A stretch of 64,000 nucleotides of DNA, from assembly GCA_012845835.1 (NCBI GenBank), contig JABAKD010000029.1, positions 13,531,892 through 13,595,891 on the forward strand, given 5' to 3'. How positions within the stretch are numbered: position 1 is the stretch's first letter; each line of letters starts with the position of its first letter. The stretch is from Undaria pinnatifida. Lineage: Eukaryota; Sar; Phaeophyceae; Laminariales; Alariaceae. Of the stretch, positions 39,601 through 49,555 are shown in pieces. A program made the translations under genes and the position numbers. The notes below the pieces were generated by a model that was given only the letters and a program-made list of their open reading frames with translations, was not told the DNA's origin and did not search any database.

Positions 39601-42600
39601 CACCAGATAAAAAAAATGGGTGTACCTGCTACCGCAGCTTTGGTCTCAATACGTAGACGCGAGCTACGCTAGAGGTGTACCTTTTTTTGGTCTCAATATG
39701 TAGACGCAAGCTACGCTAGAGGTGTATCATTTTTCGGTCTCAATACGTAGACGCGAGCTACGCTAGATAGAGGTGTATCTTTTGTCGGTCTCAATATGTA
39801 GACGCGAGCTACGCTAGAGGTGTACCTTTTTTTGGTTTCTGAAGCTCCTATGAACCACTTAAGGAGTCTTACGAAAAAAAATAGAAGTAAGTGTTGCATA
39901 CACGATTAACAAGCCCAACATGAGCTGGGTATGCAACCAAACACTTTTGGACGATTTTTAGGGTAAGGAGCCCTGCGAGATTTTCCAGAAAAATTGACTC
40001 AGCTCAAGGACAGCAGTGCTGCGGTATACAAAAAGAAAAAAGAAGAAGAAGAAAAAAAAGAACAAACAAAAAAAATAAAACTATCAGATTTTGCCAAACG
40101 AGAACCATATTTGCGACGACTTTTTTTTGGGGTCAAGAACGCCCCCCCGTCATTCAGCAAAAAAAAAAATCAGCAAAAAAAAAAAACAGCAAAAAACATG
40201 CTGCGGTAGCCCCCCCCCCCCCCCCCCTTCCCCCCCCCGTTCCCCCCCCCCTTCCCCCCCCCCCCCCCCCCAGTAGTAAAGCGGTGACCGCCTTGTAGGG
40301 GGAACGGCTACGTGCCACGATAGAGCGCTACGATAGCAGGCACCCCCTTTTTGGCTTAAAAATGTTTTCTGAACGACGAGGCTTCTTAACCCAAAAATGA
40401 TGGTCCGAAAAAAATCGGTCATTTTTATTTTTGCGTGGTGGTTATCGTCGTGTGCATAGGCCATGGGATTTTTTCATATCCGGTATCATACGAGCCGCTT
40501 TGTTTTTTTTTTTGTCTTCCCCCGTTCGAATCAGTTTTTTGCTGACCGTCTCTTACGCTCCCAAAAATTGGAACAAACCTCGAAAAAAGAGTGGTGATGT
40601 CATGCAACCTCTACCGTATGTAGCACGCGCCGAAACAGGCCTACTCCAGTAGCGCCAAGCGATTTTGACCGCCTTGTATCGGCATATCGCACTGATCAGA
40701 CCGCACTCCACTCCAGAATTATGAGTGCAATCCCTCAGTAGCGCCAAGCGATATTGACCGCCTTGTATCGGGATATCGCACTGATCAGACCGCACTCCAC
40801 TCCAGAATTATGAGTGCAATCTCTCAGTAGCGCCAAGCGATATTGACCGCCTTGTATCGGGATATCGCACTGATCAGACCGCGCTCCGTTCCAGAATTTT
40901 ATGAGTGCGATTCCCCAGTAGCGCCAAGCGATTTTGACCGCCTTGAATCGGGATATCGCGCCAATCAGACCGCCATTTATTGGGGGACCTACCTCTTCCT
41001 CAACAACAGACGAGCTACCGAAGTATTTCGTCGGCCGCAACATCGGGGGCCCTTTCGTCAAGCACGAAACGACGTTCGAGAGAGCTCTGTGTCATACAAA
41101 AGCTCACCAGGGCTACGCTAAAGCTTTTGTTCGTCTTTTTTTCTCTTCGGGCATTTTCTGCCGGTGAACTCCTGCCAGCCGTACCGTGCTGCGCCACACG
41201 AGATTTGAAGGGGGCTTGATTCGTTACCACTGGGCAAGGGCAAGACACGCAGGCCACGACAGCGGTGCGTTATTTGTTTCCCCCCCGAGACACGCAGCCA
41301 CATGATCAAGGCTCTAGCAGCACCCTGTTTTTCGCTACCGGATTTGAGCCATCATACTCGCGCGAGCAACCCTGTACCTCGCTGACAAAACCGTTTTAAC
41401 TTTTTTTTTGGCCTGACGAAGCGTAGCGCCATAGCTAGCTAACATTCCACTGCGGATTCATGGCGCAAAACGTCAAGCACTCGTCGGAGCGAAAGTAAGT
41501 CCCAGGCCGCACAAGAACGAACAACAACAAGGGGAGGGGGGGGGGGGGTCACTCGCGCGAGAGAACCCCTAATCCACTGCCAAAAAGGAAAAAAAAAAAA
41601 GGCCCCGAAGCGAGCCGCCCCCTACCGAAGCTTCGGTCACTTGAGAAAAAAAAATAGAAACTAGAGCACAGTTACACTGAGCGCCAAAAAATATATACTT
41701 CGAAGTATACTTGGAGGGGAAATAAAAACCGAGCACACTACCCGATGAACTATGCCATGGCTGGCCTCGTAGGTATCCCACGAAAATGATTACCAAAAAA
41801 AAAAAAACGAAATTGTCCGACGATTTTTGGGTTCGAAGCGCCAAAAAAACATATATATATATATATGGAGTATCACACACAGCTTGCAAAGATGGGTTTC
41901 GACAAAATATTCGATCTCACAGCTGGAGTGTATTTTAAATTTTATAATATATTTGGAGGGGAAATAAAACCGAGCGCATACTACCCGGTGAACTACAACT
42001 GTATGTGACATGGCTGGCCCAGGCATCCCACGAAAATCTTTACAAATCACAAAAAACGAAATTCTTCGACGATTTTGCGTTGGAAGCCTTTTTGTCACTT
42101 GAGAAGATTAGCACTAAGCACCAAAAAACATACCATGTTAGTCGTAACTGGTATATGTTTGGAGGGGGAAATAAAACTGAGCGCACACTACCCGATGAAC
42201 TATGTGACATGGCTGGCCTAGGTATTCCCCGAAAATCATCACAAACAAATTCGAAAAATTCCGACGAATTTTTAGGCTAAGGAGGTCCGTCGTCCAGAAA
42301 ACGCTCTCAACACGGAAACGCTGTACTATACCAGGTATCTACCTCTCTGTCATGGCACAAGCTACGTCGGGAAAAGTTCACCCCTTTTCGAATGAATACA
42401 GTATCGGCGCCTTTGCGAAAGTATCGCCGTTAGCGCCAGCGTCAGCGCCAGCGTCAGCGTCAGCGCCAGCGTCAGCGCCAGCGTCAGCGTCAGCGCCAGC
42501 GTCGGCGTCAGCATCAGCGTCAGCGTCAGCGCCAGCGTCAGCGTCAGCGTCAGCGTCAGCGCCAGCGTCATGAAAGCCATCGGATTTTTGTTTTGTAGTT

Positions 42601-42967
42601 CCAACCATTTTGGGTCAAGAAGTCCCGTCATTCAGAAACCGTTTCAGACAAGAAAAAAAAACTACCTCTGCTCTGCTGTCGTGTAGCACGAGTCAAGTCC
42701 TGGAGGAAAATGTCGCCCTTTCAAATGCATCCATTATCGGCACCTTTTTGCAAAAACTCTCAGCGCCAGCGTCAGCGTCTGTTTTCATGTGTTTTTGTTT
42801 CTTGGAACCAAACTGCTGCTGCTGCCCAATCCTCCCTCACCCCGCCGAATTGTGCGTCCGATTGGCACTCCTTCTGGCGCGCGTGCGTTTTTTTTTTTTG
42901 CGGCTGCAGGTGCTTCTTGTACTTCTACTTGGCAGATAAAGCGATAATGCTGTACAAGGCCGGTTGA
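36683..42967 (+). CDS. DYNLL: Dynein light chain LC8-type, 102 aa, three exons
   Basis: LC8 is the dimeric hub subunit of cytoplasmic and axonemal dyneins, binding short TQT-type motifs in partners. Exons 36683-36824, 39151-39259 and 42910-42967 give 309 nt, with donors AAG|GTGGGG and CAC|GTAAGA, acceptors TTTTGTGCAG and GCGGCTGCAG, and phases 1 and 2 that join perfectly. The protein has helix 1 ([19 protein letters not shown]), helix 2 ([17 protein letters not shown]), the core strands [17 protein letters not shown] and the end [16 protein letters not shown], aligning along the full usual LC8 length. A TGA stop lies six codons before the ATG in frame. N-terminal [12 protein letters not shown] is longer and unlike animal LC8. 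The introns are 2.3 and 3.65 kb and full of repeats. A second exon-2-like segment lies in intron 2. Confidence 0.95.
36968..37266. mobile_element. MITE-like element, family A (copy 2)
   Basis: Starts GACGCGTGCTACGACGACGG, then GGTATACCTTTTTTTGGCGA, CTGAATGACGTGGCTCCTTA, ATGATTCTCGTTGTGTACCT, an AAGCTCCCAAATTGAAGAAA arm, and ends GCTATCGTAGCGGGCGGCC. It lies in LC8 intron 1. No ORF. Confidence 0.65.
37850..38110 (-). repeat. Repeat E (copy 1), with a conserved peptide
   Basis: Inverted copy of 47620-47885. Shared blocks: GGGGGCACTCTGTGTCCCC, GAGTACTCTCCGAGGACCTG, CGATCTCAGAAGCCATCC, TTTCGTATGATAAGGTTGGC, and GTT.AA.ATACGGCCTCG. In both copies one frame reads [20 protein letters not shown]. 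Probably two copies of a mobile element end or of its last exon. It lies in LC8 intron 1. Confidence 0.65.
38330..38720. repeat. Family A pieces and repeat F (TRIM-free copy)
   Basis: 38330-38575 holds two family A fragments (GAGGTATACCTTTTTTTGGC, then ACGATTAGAGGTATACCTTT with CTGAACGACGGGGCTCCTTA). 38580-38720 is repeat F: CCTTTCGAGGCCGTATCTTA, ACTAGCCCACCCTGATGAGT, AGAAATATGGGAGATTC and GAGTCGAAGATGCGACTCCT. Repeat F occurs inverted at 55830-55947 and 56322-56360, where a TRIM interrupts it. Confidence 0.65.
39640..39845. repeat. ~54-bp tandem repeat, four units
   Basis: GGTCTCAATACGTAGACGCG-AGCTACGCTAGAGGTGTA-CCTTTTTTT repeated four times with small changes. The unit combines a family A end (GAGGTGTACC) with a GTAGACGCGAGCTACG version of its tip, so the array probably arose from a MITE end. 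It lies in LC8 intron 2. Confidence 0.85.
40201..40272. repeat. Poly-C tract
   Basis: About 70 bases of C with a few T, in LC8 intron 2. Length is probably unreliable. Confidence 0.9.
40320..40640. mobile_element. MITE-like element, family A (copy 3)
   Basis: Contains GATAGAGCGCTACGATAGCA, GGCTTAAAAATGTTTTCTGA-ACGACGAGGCTTCTTAACCC, a GGTTATCGTCGTGTGCATAG-GCCATGGGATTTTTTCAT middle, a CTTACGCTCCCAAAAATTGG arm and CTACCGTATGTAGCACGCG at the far end. Confidence 0.6.
40650..40995. repeat. ~90-bp tandem repeat, four units (CAGTAGCGCC family)
   Basis: Units start CAGTAGCGCCAAGCGATxTT-GACCGCCTTGTATCGGGATA, then TCGCACTGATCAGACCGCAC-TCCACTCCAGAATTATGAGT. Starts are at ~40648, 40738, 40827 and 40917. 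The CAGT start, and related single units at 9060-9290 (inverted) and 60750-60790, suggest the array grew from a CAGT-ended TIR element. It ends a few bases before the LC8-like exon copy at 41009. Confidence 0.9.
41009..41073 (+). CDS. Second LC8 exon-2-like segment (alternative or relic exon)
   Basis: After CCTCTTCCTCAACAACAG, the segment encodes [21 protein letters not shown], matching [17 protein letters not shown] of LC8 exon 2 with one extra residue. It is followed by AC|GTTCGA at the same phase as exon 2's AC|GTAAGA. It starts with two bases, fitting exon 1's phase 1, and ends in phase 2, fitting exon 3. Spliced in place of exon 2, it would give an LC8 lacking helix 2. It could be a mutually exclusive exon or a decayed duplicate; loss of the helix 2 sequence and the non-consensus donor (GTTCGA) favour a relic. 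Confidence 0.5.
41712..42300. repeat. ~220-bp tandem repeat, three units
   Basis: Units at ~41712, 41948 and 42158 begin TTGGAGGGGAAATAAAACCGA-GCGCACACTACCCG. They then have GACATGGCTGGCC, AGGTATCCCACGAAAAT, a CCGACGATTTTTGG piece and CGCCAAAAAACATA. A copy of repeat D (41862-41945) is embedded after the first unit. LC8 intron 2. Confidence 0.8.
42432..42570. repeat. 6-bp repeat (GCGTCA/GCGCCA)n
   Basis: About 23 hexamers alternating AGCGCC and AGCGTC. A short piece of the same repeat is at 42764-42780. It gives Ala/Ser frames that are not genes. Confidence 0.9.
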
Positions 42968-43129
42968 CAGAACCTCTTCGTGCAGTGCATGTGCGCCGCC
43001 GATCGATGTTTTGGCTTTTGCCTTCCTGTCCACTCTCAGCAGACTGCTCTCAGTAGACTGCGCTCGCAGCAGAATGGTCGCAAACCGGCATGTGAAGAGA
43101 GCCGGGGGGATTTGACGCGTCAAGGCCTC

Positions 43130-45000
43130 TTTTGGCCTTAATATACTAGTGTTAAAAGTGTAGCGGTCGGTCAGTCAAGCGGTCAAAACGCGGTCCCTTA
43201 TGCTCTACGGCATTCGACGCCAGGGTGAAGAATCTCTTATTTTCTGGCCAGGCTGGAATGCTTATTTAAAGCAGCGTGTGTCCCACGCTGTTTTCACTGT
43301 TTTCACTACGAAGGTGGCCACCATGCTCTTATTTTATTTTAGTTTTTTGTTGATAAGAGCCAAAAACAAAGGTCTTAACTGCCAAAAATCTTAGTTCTTT
43401 TAGGGCTGTCGCGCGCTATGATCTATGAGATGCATTAGGTGAGACCGGTCTTTTTGGGCGCGTCAAGTCTTTTTTTCGGGGGCTATCAAAAAAAAATCCA
43501 GTAAGTTTTCTCTAGTAAGGAGGGATCAGTCGAGGGGTCAAACCGTGGTCTCCTTGTATATGTTCAATGCGAGGAAAGAGGTGTTTGCTGGCACGCCCAG
43601 GCCTCCTCTGGCCGTGCTATGCTCGTTTTGGCGTAGGAAGTGGTCAGTCACGGGGTCACGCCGAAGTCTCCCCGTGTCTTTGATGCGAGGAAGCTCGTGT
43701 TTTGTTGATCGTCCAGGACTATTTTGGTATAAATGTTCTAGTTTTAGTAAAAAGGGGCGGTCAGTCAAGAGGCCAAAAGTCGCGTTTTTTTTTTGGCATC
43801 GTTGACGTGAGAAAAATTGGTGCTGTCGGGCTCGTCAGGGACTATTTTTCCTTACTATACACTCCGGAGTACTAGTTTTGGGCATAGGAGGCGACCAGTC
43901 AAGGGATCAAACCGTGGTCTCTCCTCGTACCTTTGGTTTGAGGGAAATTCGTGCTGTTGAGCTCTTCAAGGATTTTTTTGGTACAAAAAAACTGGGTTTG
44001 GAGCAGGGGGCGATGACTCGAGGGCTACAGGCGTAGTCTTCCCGTTTCCGTCATGTGAGGACATTCGTGACTTTGGGCTCGTCAAGGACTCTTCAGGTAC
44101 AAATATACTAGTTTTAATGGAGCTGCGAGCCGGGGCACAACTTAAGCCGCCGACTAGTTATTAGTCGGAATGGTAGTTACAGTCGTGTCCCGGAAGTACC
44201 AACCATCCGACTTATTGGGTTTCCATACTGGCAGAAGGGAGTGTCTGGTACGGGATGCATTTTTTCCTTCTTGAGCGGGGAGGGCGGCCCCCTCCGCCGC
44301 GCGGAGCTGATGGATTTTGGCTTGCTTCGCTCTCCTGCTTTAAGTCGGCTAATCGGCTGGCCATCGTCTGGCTTCGCCAGCCGACTTGCCGACTTAAGTC
44401 AGTTATTCCGCTAACGGCGTCTACCGATTAGCTGTTAGTCGTGAAATCCCGCTGACTGTCACAGCTCGAAAATTTTATTGAAGGGGGCGGTCACGGGGTC
44501 ATATATACCCGCGATCTCCTGTGTAACACCTTTGACGCTAGGAGACCGATTTTTCTGGGCGTGTCAAGGCCTTGTCTTGGTCTAAAATATACTAATTTTA
44601 GTGTAAAGAGCGGTCAGTCAAATATTTCTGGGCGTGTCAAGGCCTTGTCTTGGTCTAAATATACTAATTTTAGTGCAAAGGGCGGTCAGTCAAATATTTC
44701 TGGGCGCGTCAAGGCCTTGTCTTGGTCTAAATTTACTAATTTTAGCGTAAAGGGCGGTCAGTCAAATCTTTCTAGGCGTGTCAAAGCCTTGTCTTGGTCT
44801 AAATACACTAATTTTAGTGTAAAGGGCGGTCAGTTAAATCTTTCTAGGCGTGTCAAGGCCTTGTCTTGGTCTAAATACACTAATTTTAGTGTAAAGGGCG
44901 GTCAGTCAAATCTTTCTAGGCGTGTCAAGGCCTTGTCTTGGTCTAAATATACTAATTTTAGTGTAAAGGGCGGTCAGTCAAGGGGTCATACACCCATGAT
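43130..45000. repeat. Complex satellite, ending in six 72-bp units
   Basis: The whole 1.9 kb is built from TACTAGTTTTAG, GGGCGGTCAGTCAAGGGGTC, CTCCTxGT.TCTTTGACGTGAGG and GGGC.CGTCAAGG..T words in a 110-160-bp cycle. At 44555-44990 a shorter unit has amplified six times at 72 bp (GGGCGTGTCAAGGCCTTGTC, TTGGTCTAAATATACTAATT, TTAGTGTAAAGGGCGGTCAG). The 72-bp period keeps a 24-residue repeat open in one frame. The segment 44105-44460 is an unrelated hairpin-rich insertion. Confidence 0.8.
44105..44460. repeat. Insertion with GTCGGC/GCCGAC stem words
   Basis: CTTAAGCCGCCGACTAGTTA, CCGACTTATTGGGTTTCC, TCGTCTGGCTTCGCCAGCCG and GACTTAAGTC can fold extensively. Similar words occur at 10808-11150 (GGCACGACTTAAGTCAC, CCGACTTGTTGGGTTTCCTT, AGTCGGACTAC), so this is a dispersed element inserted into the satellite. 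Confidence 0.5.
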
Positions 45001-45422
45001 GATCTCCTACATGACATACCTGACAACCAAGAAAACTGGTATTTTTTGTGGCACTTGAACCATGCCTCTTTTGGCCTGCCTAAAAATTATCCTTATTTAT
45101 ATTGTTAATAGTGTAGGAGCGCGGTGTCAGTTACGAGTATCAAAGCGTGCGGTCTTGCTAGATTGGTAGCATACTTGCTCAGCCGGTTGCTGTCTCTCTA
45201 TCCATCGATCTTGTCTACGCCAAAACACGTGTTTGGTCTACAGCGCAGATGTTTGCGCCATTAGTCCACTGCGAAGCTGTATATACTCCTGTATGTTGTT
45301 GCCGACAATCCAAGGAAGCTCCGCACATACGACGCGCTCTACTGTTATATATACATTAAGGTATACCTTTTTTTGGCGAAAGCATTTTTGTGAACCCAAA
45401 ATCGTCGAAACGTCATTCTTTT

Positions 45423-45545
45423 TTAGCTCACTGATTCTACGATAGCCCCCCAAAAAACAACTAACAGCGATTTGTTTTAACAAACGTTTCATGGCCATGG
45501 CTGTGCTCGACACGAGGAAAGGATGCTATGAAACAGATATATTTA
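45423..45545. mobile_element. MITE-like element, family B (partial copy)
   Basis: CACTGATTCTACGATAGCCC-CCCAAAAAACAACTAACAGC is followed by ACAAACGTTTCATGGCCATG and CTCGACACGAGGAAAGGATG. The other half is missing. Confidence 0.55.
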
Positions 45546-45549
45546 TACT

Positions 45550-46880
45550 TCGAAGTGCGTATATATCGGCCAAACACAAACGAATAACCACGACCTTGGT
45601 CATGCTATTTCATATGTGGCCTGCGACGTGAAGTGTGATGCCGAGAGAGCTTGACTGAGCTGGGGACTGAGATTGTCTTCGGTGCTACCTGGTAAGCTTT
45701 TTTTGGTGCAACGCTCCCTCGGTGGATCTCAACCCCCCCCCCCCTCCCCCGCCCCCTCCCCCGCACCTCTTAATGTTCTCCTTTTGAATGGAGACCCCTG
45801 TTGATGTCCCTGTCGCGTGTCGATGCGTTTGCGTCATGCACACTCGAGAAAATCGCGGTGCCGTGCGTAACAGGCGTAGGGCGGTCGGGGGCGTGGGAGG
45901 GGGGAGAGACATCCGTCCTATCCGTCTAACATCTTGCTGGGCACCGGGGTGTACTTTTCCACTTTTTTAATACTAAAAAAATGAAATTGCACGTCGTTAG
46001 ATCTGTGAGATCAATTGTCCGAAACTCAAGCTCTTGCAAGCTGCGTTAACATAATACGTTGCGCCTTTGCATTACATCAAGAGCAGAATAGAGACCACTT
46101 CGGAACAGTAGCGATCCGAGGACCAACGCCCGAATGGGTAGGGTGGACCGTAACTGGACCAAGTCCGGCGGAAGGCCATCTCCCATGGCCAGGGGTTTTG
46201 TTAGTGGGTGAGCTTGCGCAAGTCCCACACTACCCGGAAAGATGACATTCCGGGTGGCTATCTCCACCGAACCTGACCCTCAGGGGACAGGCCGGGTCGA
46301 CATACACACGCACCCGTATACAACGGCAGCTTGCGCTGCCGGGGTTGTAACGAGGACCAATGATAGGGACAGCTTACGCTATACCTACAATGGGACTCGA
46401 AGGGTGCGCCAGCTAGCGTTGGGCTGCGAAAGCAACTGAGTTAAATCGACACACGACGCGTATGAAAATACGCGGAAGTGTGGTGAGCTAAAGCTTTATT
46501 TTTCCCCATCCGCCGGAGGATAAAAAAAAAAAAAAAAAAAAAAAAGTAGCGATCGACGTCCCCACCGCTTGTTCCATCATGACTCAACAGCACTAACAAC
46601 CCGAGCATCAGGCCTGGGCTGGACCTATACAGTATGCTGGCCTGCCACAGTTACAGGGAGAAAGGTACTTAGTTACTACCAGAACTTGCGTACGTACCCG
46701 GTAGACCCACCAAGTAGCCCCCACTCCAAACGTTAACTCACACTCTAACAAGTAGTTTTGGGTTGTTTAATGCATACTGAATTGCACATATATGTCTGGT
46801 TTCGTCCCCCTCATTGCGGGATAGACTATACAGTTTTCGTGCGCAGAACAAGGCTGGGCGTGTTAGTCCTGTTGATCCTG
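45550..46880. other. No supported gene
   Basis: I see no exon supported by splice sites. Contents are a C-rich tract (45730-45770), a run of 23 A at 46525-46547, and unremarkable sequence with short frames. Confidence 0.4.
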
Positions 46881-46884
46881 GCAT

Positions 46885-47050
46885 TAGCGGGGGAGTCACC
46901 GGCCTGCACCCTTCACGAGGGTATACACCCCCCCGTAACACGCGCGATCGAAGCATCACACACACGCAGCTTGGAAATATGAGCTTTGATCAAAAAGCCT
47001 TTGTGGTCGATCCCACAGCTGAAGTGTTTTTTTTTTTTTTTTTTTTCAAT
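46885..47050 (+). repeat. Dispersed repeat D (diverged copy)
   Basis: GGGGAGTCACCGGCCTGCAC, ACACGCGCGATCGAAGCATC, AGCTTGGAAATATGAGCTTT and CCCACAGCTGAAGTG match the copies at 22003 and 35632 with many changes. Ends in a run of T. Confidence 0.6.
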
Positions 47051-47619
47051 TTACTTCGATAGAGGGAGGGCGTGCCACGCGCTTCACGGACTATGGCCAA
47101 GCGAAGGATGAGAGTCAAATGTATTAATAGCATGTTGATTGACTCACCTTCGTTCGCGTGCTACTGCAGTTGTAGTAACAGTACCTTGAGGGTCAGAGGC
47201 CCGTAGGTTGTTGTAGTCGCTAATCGACCATCAATGACACCAACATCAGGTTTCGCCTAACCTCCTCCTATAATAGACAGAGATATTCTTTTAGAAGTTT
47301 AGTGAACAACGTCAGCTGTGAGTACGACCCGACTGAATGATTGAAACTCGACTTTGCAAGCTGCGTCGTACATCTATATGTATGTTTCGGTATTATACCA
47401 CAGTAGTACTGTTAGAAAGTTGCACCTTTTACGGGAGGTCGTTATATAAAATGAGACTTTTGGTCGATCAGACAGAGGATTGTGGTGCTTTTATCGGGTG
47501 ATGGATGGTAAAGCCTCGAGTTTTCTTACCATTAAATACTCCGGAGTATTATTTTAGTGGCGTTCCTCTTTTCGTCGGCGGTTGGTGTGTCCTGCCGACG
47601 ACGCCACTTGTTAAATTAA

Positions 47620-47885
47620 TAGGTGGGGGACACAGAGTGCCCCCTGCAGGTCTGCCAATTGAGCAGGTCCTCGGAGAGTACTCACTTTCGTTCCTTCGTA
47701 GAGATGTAGCTTTATTCGTTTCCACCAGAGCCTGGATAGCTTCTGAGATCGGAGGCGCGTGCCTCCGATCTAATTCCTAACTTCCCCGAATATAAACCGC
47801 CAACCTTATCATACGAAACCCATCCAAATGATCTCAAATTCGGATACCTACAGGCCTTTCGAGGCCGTATCTTAACATTGTCGTT
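47620..47885 (+). repeat. Repeat E (copy 2)
   Basis: Inverted relative to 37850-38110; shares GGGGGACACAGAGTGCCCCC and CAGGTCCTCGGAGAGTACTC, and the peptide [20 protein letters not shown]. Ends in AGGCCTTTCGAGGCCGTATC-TTAACA, which also starts repeat F at 38580. Confidence 0.65.
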
Positions 47886-48619
47886 ATATGCGCTGCTTTC
47901 AGAAAAAAAATCCGAGCGTTCGACACTGTTTTCGTATGTACTCACACGCAGTACGAACAAACGTATTCATTCGCGATAGCGCAACTTGCACAACGAGATG
48001 TCGTGCGCCAGCAGAGTGTCCGTGATGTGCATAATAGACGATATATAGCGGAGACGTATGAACGTACTGCTGCCCCGTCAGCAGGCTACGGGAACCGGAA
48101 ACGGCGAAGCTCTCGCCGACGCGGCGTAATATGGACTTGAAATGTAATGATAATGAATGCCTGTTTGTATACTTGTGCTTTATATCATATCAGATGAGTA
48201 GAATGGAGGCTTCCAATTGGTCAGCGTTGAGGTGTATTGCCCCGCATCCCGCATCCCGCGTCTCACTGCTGTGCAAACACCGCCACACAGCAGCACACCG
48301 CCGACAGCAGCACACCGCACTGGCCCACACCACTGCAGCTACGCGCGGATAGTAGGCAGGCCTCGAGCCGCCGTTCTCCTATCAGCCCCTTCCAGAGCAA
48401 ACAGGTTTTCGCTGTGTCGCTGTGTCGATACCGCACAAGTACCACACCTGATTGCTGATGCCCACGAGTGCGTATACATCACTGTGGACTTAATTATAAT
48501 AACCTATTTTATATTTCTATTAATTAGTGAAAGTTTTTATATTTACGCCCAATCTGGTACGCCTCCGCGAGGAAAGCACGAGTCTATGCCTGCAAGCGTG
48601 CAAGCCTGCAGGCCCAAGA

Positions 48620-48928
48620 ATGACAACAACGGCAGAGGCATACGAAGCAGCCGCTTCTCGCTGGGCTGGAAGCCTGGGGGGCAAGGAAGAGAGCGACGGT
48701 CGACGCCCCGGCAAAGGCACGTGCAAGGCGATCTGGCATGAAGAGCTCGCTGCTTTCGAAGTGCTGCAGCCCCGAGGCGACTCCCTCAAGTCCATGGTGA
48801 GATGACCTCGCACGGTCCGTTTTGTTGTGAGTGCGGCATGTGCTGCCGTACTGATCAGTGCCTCCTGCTGCCAGTATCCGCCCGACGGCACCAACACAAC
48901 CGGTGTCCGCCCTGGTTCTCCGTCCTAG
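48620..48928 (+). CDS. Two-exon orphan gene, 76 aa
   Basis: Exon 1 (48620-48796) runs MTTTAEAYEAAASRWAGSLG, KEESDGRRPGKGTCKAIWHE, ELAAFEVLQPRGDSLKSM to CCATG|GTGAGA. Exon 2 (48875-48928) starts after GCCTCCTGCTGCCAG and reads YPPDGTNTTGVRPGSPS then TAG. The phase is 0 on both sides, the intron is 78 bp, and AATAAA follows the stop by 8 bases. The frame is open upstream to 48527, so the start could be earlier or an upstream exon may exist. No known family; the Trp/Glu/Leu-rich helix IWHEELAAFEVL could be an interaction motif. Confidence 0.65.
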
Positions 48929-48936
48929 AGATGTGC

Positions 48937-48942
48937 AATAAA
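48937..48942 (+). promoter_or_regulatory. AATAAA polyadenylation signal
   Basis: Canonical hexamer 8 bases after the stop of the 76-aa gene (GTGCAATAAATG). The very short 3' UTR it implies is unusual but possible. Confidence 0.5.
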
Positions 48943-49348
48943 TGTAAAAACCGCTATCATTTAAATAGGAATGTCAAGACTGTCCTTACATTTGCGTGCA
49001 ATTTGTACTCGATCCGTTCAAACAACATCGGCTTCATCCCCATCGAATACCTATCGTGGTTACGTAATCCGTATCATACGACGGTACAAGATTCTCCTTC
49101 GGACGAAGGGTGACGCGAGGCTGCTGATTTTGCACCCTCTTGCGTTTGCCCGCACATTTGCGGTAGTGCGTGGAGCTATCGTACTGCAACGTGAATGTGA
49201 ATGAATCGTCGTTTATCGAAATGAAGGTATAGGGTAGGGATGTATGTGATACGTTAACGTCTACCTGGTACATCCAATAAGTTTACCGCGGCGGCGAGTT
49301 TCATGTATGACCGCCGAAAGCATTAGAGCGCAACATACAATCACTGTT

Positions 49349-49394
49349 AAGTTGTTGTTGTTGTTGTTGTTGTTTTTGTTGCTGTTGTTGTTGT

Positions 49395-49428
<34 letters not shown>

Positions 49429-49555
49429 GTTTGCTGCTGTTGGTGGTGGTGGTGGTGGTGGTGGTGGTGGTGGTGGTGGTGGTGGCGGTGTTGGTGTTGG
49501 TGGTGTTGGTGTTGGTATTGGTGTTGGTGTTGGTGTTGGTGTTGTTGCTGTGCTT
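49349..49555. repeat. (TTG)n, (TGG)n and (GGTGTT)n microsatellite
   Basis: Compound trinucleotide and hexanucleotide run. Frames through it (poly-Leu, Val, Gly, Asn, Pro) are artefacts. Confidence 0.95.

Noticed and set aside
44561-45058. 165-codon ORF with 24-residue repeats
   Set aside because: It exists because the satellite unit is 72 bp; no sign of selection or gene signals.
47505-47780. 91-codon plus-strand ORF as a host gene
   Set aside because: Its only notable peptide lies within repeat E, which is also at 37.9 kb, so a mobile-element origin is more likely.
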